Assembly (NCBI GenBank): GCA_011049385.1
Contig: DSBX01000052.1
Location: 1 to 8,764 of the forward strand
Source: Caldifarciminota bacterium
Lineage (GTDB): Bacteria; Hydrothermota; Tepidihabitantia; Tepidihabitantales; Tepidihabitantaceae
Reading direction: 5' to 3'
Length of the DNA: 8,764 nt
The position numbers and the translations under genes were made by a program. Under the pieces are notes generated by a model that worked only from the letters and a program-made list of their open reading frames with translations, searched no databases and was not told the DNA's origin. Positions within the stretch are counted from its first letter, which is position 1, and each line of letters begins with the position of its first letter. Shown in pieces: positions 6,017 to 8,764 of the stretch.

Positions 6017-7599
6017 AGCGATTCCAACTGGCGTTCGAGCCGGGCCAGTTTGTCCTCGAACTCCGCCTTGCGGGCGCGTTCCTGCTCGACCACCTCGGGC
6101 CGCGCCCGGGCCGTGAAGTTGGGGTTCGCGAACTTGGCCTCGATACCGGCCAGCACCCGGCGCAGGTTCTCCACTTCCTTGCGCATCCGGGCGGTCTCCT
6201 GTTCGAGGTCAACGATTCCCTCGAGCGGCACGCAGAGCTCCGCGCCGGTGATGACTGCGAGGGAGGAGCCGGCCGGCCGGGCGGCGCTGAAGTCGAGCCG
6301 GTTCGCCCGGGCCAGGGTCCGTACCAGCCCGGCCTGCCCGGCGAGGAACTCAGCCAGCCCGGCGTCGGCGGTGTTGACAAGGCAGGTGACCTCCTGTTTG
6401 GCCGGCACCTTCATCTCCGACCGGATGTTGCGCACCGCCACGATGAGTTCGCGCAGGGTCTCGACGCGCCCGATATCGGTCTCTTCGCATTTCAGCGGCT
6501 CGGGCCAGCGGGAGGCGAGAATCGAGCTCGCCGCCTCTGCCGGCCCAGCGCCCGGTCCGAATCCGAGCCGGTGCCAGAGTTCTTCGGTGATGAAGGGCAT
6601 CACCGGGTGCAACAGCTGGAGTGTGCCCCGGAAGATATCCCGGGTCGTGCCGACCGCGGCCGGGTCGCCCTCACGCAAGCGGGCCTTGGCGAACTCAAGG
6701 TACCAGTCGCAGAGGTCGTGCCGGAAAAAATCGTAGAGCGCGGCCGCGGCCCGGGAGAAGGAGAAGCGGTCGAAGCCGTCGTTGACCCGGGCCAGCAGTT
6801 CGTTGAAACGGTATCGAATCCAGTTGTCCACCGGCCCCGGCTCAGCGGTCCCGGCCGGCGCGGACGCGGTCACCTGCGGCGCGACCAGCCGGCAGGCGTT
6901 CCATATCTTGTTCGCGAAGTTGCGGCCCAGCTCGAAGCGCTCGTTCCAGAGCCGGTAGCTCTGCGACTGGCTTTCCAGGTGGCAGATGGTGAACCGCGCC
7001 GCGTCGGTACCGTATTCGTCGAAGATGACCAGCGGGTCCACGCCGATGCCTTTGGAACGGCTCATCCGCGCCCCGGTCTTATCCAGCACCGTCGAGTGGA
7101 TGTAGACGTCGTCGAACGGCACCCGGCCGGTGAATTCGAGTGCGGAGAAGACCATCCGCGCTTCCCAGCGGAAGATGATGTCCGGGTCCGTGGTCAGGAA
7201 GTCGGTCGGGTAGAACTTGCGGAAATCCGCGGTCTCTTCCGGCCAGCCCATCGTCGAGAAGGGCCAGAGCGCGGAGCTGAACCAGGTGTCGAGCACGTCT
7301 TCGTCCTGGTGCGGGTCCGGCGTGCCGCACTTCGGGCAGGCGGTCGGGTCCTCGCGGCTGACGATCACCTCGCCGCAGTCGCAGTACCAGACCGGGATCC
7401 GGTGCCCCCACCAGAGCTGGCGCGAGATGCACCAGTCGCGGATGTTCCGCATCCATTCGAGGTAGACCTTGTTCCAGCGCTCGGGATGGAACTTCACCCG
7501 GCCGTCTTCGACCGCCTTGATGGCCGGCTCGGCCAGCGGCTTCATCCGCACCCACCACTGCATCGAAGCCAGCGGTTCGATTACCTCGTCACAGCGGCG
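6013..7599 (-). CDS. valS: Valyl-tRNA synthetase, C-terminal part (after frameshift)
   Basis: The downstream two-thirds of ValRS in a frame shifted from the N-terminal part; joined, the product would be about 879 residues, the normal size. The frame is open from 7599 (RRCDEVIEP, then MQWWVRMKPLAEPA). It contains NIRDWCISRQLWWGHRIPVWYC, a zinc-type set CxC...CPKC (about joined residues 424-442), DEDVLDTWFSSALWPFSTMGWP, and the class I signature as RMSRS (7054-7068, joined residues about 529-533) instead of KMSKS. The anticodon-binding domain and the C-terminal coiled-coil arm (LEQETARMRKEVENL to the end) follow. An ATG at 7563 could start a 516-residue fragment but lies inside the conserved core with no ribosome-binding site, so it is not a real start. 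The stop overlaps the ompA-like GTG. Either a sequencing or assembly error or a true mutation separates the parts. Confidence 0.9.
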   Translation of the reverse strand, partial: RRCDEVIEPLASMQWWVRMKPLAEPAIKAVEDGRVKFHPERWNKVYLEWMRNIRDWCISRQLWWGHRIPVWYCDCGEVIVSREDPTACPKCGTPDPHQDEDVLDTWFSSALWPFSTMGWPEETADFRKFYPTDFLTTDPDIIFRWEARMVFSALEFTGRVPFDDVYIHSTVLDKTGARMSRSKGIGVDPLVIFDEYGTDAARFTICHLESQSQSYRLWNERFELGRNFANKIWNACRLVAPQVTASAPAGTAEPGPVDNWIRYRFNELLARVNDGFDRFSFSRAAAALYDFFRHDLCDWYLEFAKARLREGDPAAVGTTRDIFRGTLQLLHPVMPFITEELWHRLGFGPGAGPAEAASSILASRWPEPLKCEETDIGRVETLRELIVAVRNIRSEMKVPAKQEVTCLVNTADAGLAEFLAGQAGLVRTLARANRLDFSAARPAGSSLAVITGAELCVPLEGIVDLEQETARMRKEVENLRRVLAGIEAKFANPNFTARARPEVVEQERARKAEFEDKLARLERQLESL

Positions 7600-8651
7600 C
7601 AGGTCCCGACCGCGTGGCGGTAGGGCTCGGTCTTCTCAAGCAGTCCGCCCGCTGTAAGGTCAGCCACTATCGCCGTCCGACAGTCGTCGCGGCCCATCCC
7701 CCGGTACTTCTCGGGCGCCGCGTCGGTCATCTTCGCGTCGTCGCCGATAACCTTGATGCGCTCGAGTCGGTGCCTCTCGCCGATTTCGAAGTCGGCCGGG
7801 TCGTGAGCCGGCGTCACCTTCACCGCGCCGGTGCCGAAGCCGGCTTCGACCGCCGCGTCGGCCACGACCGGAATCCGCCGCCCGGTCAGGGGCAGTTCCA
7901 GCAGACGGCCGACCAGCGCCCGGTAGCGCTCGTCGTCCGGGTTCACCGCCACCGCGGTATCGCCCAGCATCGTCTCGGGCCGGGTGGTGGCGACGGTCAG
8001 CCCTTCGCCGCCGTCCGCCGCCGGGTAGCGGATGTACCAGAGTTGCGCGTCCTCGTCGCGGAACTTGACCTCCAGGTCCGAGACCGCGGTGCCACAGCGC
8101 GGACACCAGTTGACTATCCGCAGTCCCCGGTAGATGAGGCCCTTCTCATAGTAACGGACGAACGCCTCGCGCACCGCCCGCGACAGCGTCTCGTCGAGCG
8201 TGAACCGGAGCCGGCCCCAGTCGAGCAGACAGCCTAACCGGCGCAACTGGTTGATTATCTCCCCGCCGTAACGCTCCTTCCACTCCCAGGCCCGCTTCAG
8301 GAACTCCTCGCGGCCGAGGTCGAAGCGGGTCTTGCCTTCCTTCGCCAGCATCCGCTCGACCTTGACCTGGGTGCCGATGCCGGCGTGGTCCGTGCCCGGT
8401 AGCCAGAGCGTCTCGTAGCCCTGCATCTTACGGCGGCGAATGAGCATGTCGGGCAGGCCGTTGTCGAGCGCGTGGCCCATGTGCAGGGAACCGGTCACGT
8501 TCGGCGGCGGGATGACGATCGAATACCTGGGTTTGGACGAATCCGCGTTCGCGGTCAGGAAGCCGTTCTGCTCCCAGAACTCGTACCACCGCGCCTCAAC
8601 CGGCCCGGGGTCGTAGCGTGTCGGGAAATCACTCTCGAGGGGATTGACCAT
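7581..8651 (-). CDS. valS: Valyl-tRNA synthetase, N-terminal part (before frameshift)
   Basis: The N-terminal 351 native residues of cytoplasmic ValRS, which charges tRNA-Val with valine using ATP. The HIGH motif is HMGH (57-60, within PPPNVTGSLHMGHAL). GTDHAGI (86-92), the zinc pair C183-x2-C186, and the editing-domain TTRPETMLGDTAV (222-234), which clears mischarged threonine, follow. The native frame runs to Cys351 (7599-7601); five out-of-frame codons (AAVTR) then lead to TAA at 7581-7583. ATG 8651 gives the typical ValRS start and lies eight bases from a consensus -10 box without a Shine-Dalgarno, so the mRNA should have almost no leader. It is the first gene of a cluster with the ompA-like, DUF5683-like and amidotransferase-like genes. 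A tRNA gene is divergently oriented upstream. Confidence 0.93.
   Translation of the reverse strand: MVNPLESDFPTRYDPGPVEARWYEFWEQNGFLTANADSSKPRYSIVIPPPNVTGSLHMGHALDNGLPDMLIRRRKMQGYETLWLPGTDHAGIGTQVKVERMLAKEGKTRFDLGREEFLKRAWEWKERYGGEIINQLRRLGCLLDWGRLRFTLDETLSRAVREAFVRYYEKGLIYRGLRIVNWCPRCGTAVSDLEVKFRDEDAQLWYIRYPAADGGEGLTVATTRPETMLGDTAVAVNPDDERYRALVGRLLELPLTGRRIPVVADAAVEAGFGTGAVKVTPAHDPADFEIGERHRLERIKVIGDDAKMTDAAPEKYRGMGRDDCRTAIVADLTAGGLLEKTEPYRHAVGTCAAVTR
7591..7601 (-). other. valS: One-base frameshift in valS inside a zinc-knuckle CxxC
   Basis: On the minus strand the family motif VGxCxRC...EP requires TGC CGC CGC TGT (C-R-R-C). The sequence reads TGCGCCGCTGT, one C short, so the frame changes directly after Cys351. 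The second cysteine (7591-7593) is intact in the downstream frame. There is no X-XXY-YYZ slippery heptamer here, which argues against programmed frameshifting and for a deletion or a base-calling or assembly error in GC-rich sequence. Confidence 0.88.
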
Positions 8652-8659
8652 TTCCGGCT

Positions 8660-8687
8660 ATTATAGAACCGGTCGTCCTGGTGTCAA
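8660..8687 (-). promoter_or_regulatory. Sigma70-type promoter of valS
   Basis: On the minus strand, -35 TTGACA (complement of 8682-8687), 16-base spacer, -10 TATAAT (complement of 8660-8665): both perfect consensus. Only eight bases separate the -10 from the valS ATG, so the transcript would carry a leader of about zero to three bases. The 16-base spacer equals that of the pilT promoter and of the proposed tRNA promoter. Confidence 0.82.
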
Positions 8688-8711
8688 TCGCCCGCGCGTG
8701 CGGGATTGACA
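8682..8711. repeat. Inverted repeat joining the divergent -35 boxes of valS and the tRNA gene
   Basis: TGTCAATC (8682-8689) is repeated inverted as GATTGACA (8704-8711), and inside it CCCGC (8691-8695) pairs with GCGGG (8700-8704) around GCGT. The outer arms are the two -35 hexamers with flanking bases. The dyad could be a consequence of back-to-back promoters, a shared operator, or both; the GC-rich inner arms are not needed for promoter function. Confidence 0.6.
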
Positions 8712-8733
8712 AGCGCGGCAGGGATACTATCAT
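8706..8733 (+). promoter_or_regulatory. Probable promoter of the tRNA gene at the right edge
   Basis: TTGACA (8706-8711), 16-base spacer, TATCAT (8728-8733, one mismatch to TATAAT). Transcription would begin around 8740, about five bases before the tRNA 5' end, leaving a very short 5' trailer for RNase P. Confidence 0.7.
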
Positions 8734-8744
8734 TCTCCACGGTT

Positions 8745-8764
8745 GGGCCCGTAGTGTAGCTTGG
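8745..8764 (+). tRNA. tRNA gene, 5' end only (isotype not determinable)
   Basis: The last 20 bases read as acceptor 5' strand GGGCCCG, then TA (positions 8-9), D-stem GTGT, A14, and a D-loop GCTTGG containing the conserved GG. This fits the first part of a tRNA very well and is preceded by a promoter at the right distance. The anticodon is beyond the window. A tRNA next to valS makes tRNA-Val a thought, but nothing visible proves it. Confidence 0.75.

Noticed and set aside
5933..6736. 267-codon plus-strand open frame rich in Ser/Arg opposite the end of valS
   Set aside because: The Ser/Arg/Ala-rich translation is typical of a shadow frame, and the opposite strand is clearly coding.
7561..7563. 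valS as two separately translated genes with the second starting at ATG 7563
   Set aside because: The open frame upstream of this ATG continues the conserved ValRS sequence (RRCDEVIEP), there is no ribosome-binding site, and split ValRS at a zinc knuckle is not a known arrangement.
7584..7607. Programmed -1 frameshifting in valS
   Set aside because: No slippery heptamer is present at the junction and no obvious downstream pseudoknot; a one-base deletion explains everything.
6571..7623. 350-codon plus-strand open frame opposite valS
   Set aside because: It lies wholly antisense to conserved ValRS sequence, with Val/Arg/Gly/Pro-rich content and no family motif.
8725..8730. TACTAT as the -10 box of the tRNA promoter
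   Set aside because: The spacer to TTGACA would be only 13 bases; TATCAT at 8728-8733 gives 16, equal to the other two promoters.
8745..8764. Calling the tRNA as tRNA-Val because valS is adjacent
   Set aside because: Only 20 bases are visible and no anticodon; adjacency alone is not evidence.
1..8764. CRISPR arrays, transposases, phage or defence genes
   Set aside because: No spaced direct repeats, terminal inverted repeats or related protein motifs were seen; coding density is high and the genes are metabolic, pilus, envelope and translation genes.

Overview
This is a GC-rich window from what looks like an anaerobic, Gram-negative-type bacterium. Evidence for the lifestyle is an iron-sulfur-rich NADH/heterodisulfide-reductase-type module (FlxDCBA) typical of anaerobes. 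Evidence for the envelope is a PilT retraction ATPase, an OmpA/MotB-type envelope protein and a DUF5683-like protein. The DUF5683-like gene and the general style suggest an uncultured FCB or WOR-3-like candidate lineage, but that placement is a weak inference.

Layout. (1) Positions 1-2834, plus strand: the end of an operon encoding the C-terminus of a MvhD/FlxD hydrogenase-type iron-sulfur subunit, then FlxC-like and FlxB-like 4Fe-4S proteins and the FlxA-like FAD/NAD(P) oxidoreductase. All junctions are 4-base stop/start overlaps (GTGA, GTGA, ATGA). Together these proteins would pass electrons from NAD(P)H through FAD and Fe-S clusters to an HdrA-type flavoprotein, presumably encoded just upstream. 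(2) 2865-4014, plus: a near-perfect sigma70-type promoter and pilT, with the -10 box only six bases from the GTG start, so the mRNA is probably leaderless. (3) 4015-4055: a short convergent intergenic region with a GC-rich hairpin. (4) 4056-8651, minus: a compact cluster valS - ompA/motB-like - DUF5683-like - degenerate class II glutamine-amidotransferase-like gene, joined by overlaps or a one-base gap. valS carries a one-base frameshift inside a conserved zinc-knuckle CxxC motif. (5) 8652-8764: divergent promoters for valS and for a tRNA gene cut by the window edge; their -35 boxes form the outer arms of an inverted repeat.

I see no CRISPR array, insertion sequence, phage gene or toxin/defence gene, and no clearly new multi-gene system. 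The points most worth a second look are: the repeated promoter design (TTGACA, 16-base spacer, TATAAT-like -10) placed so close to start codons that pilT and valS should be leaderless; the palindromic back-to-back valS/tRNA promoters; the valS frameshift and its RMSRS variant of KMSKS; and two proteins encoded downstream of valS (amidotransferase-like and OmpA-like) that have lost the key residues of their families.
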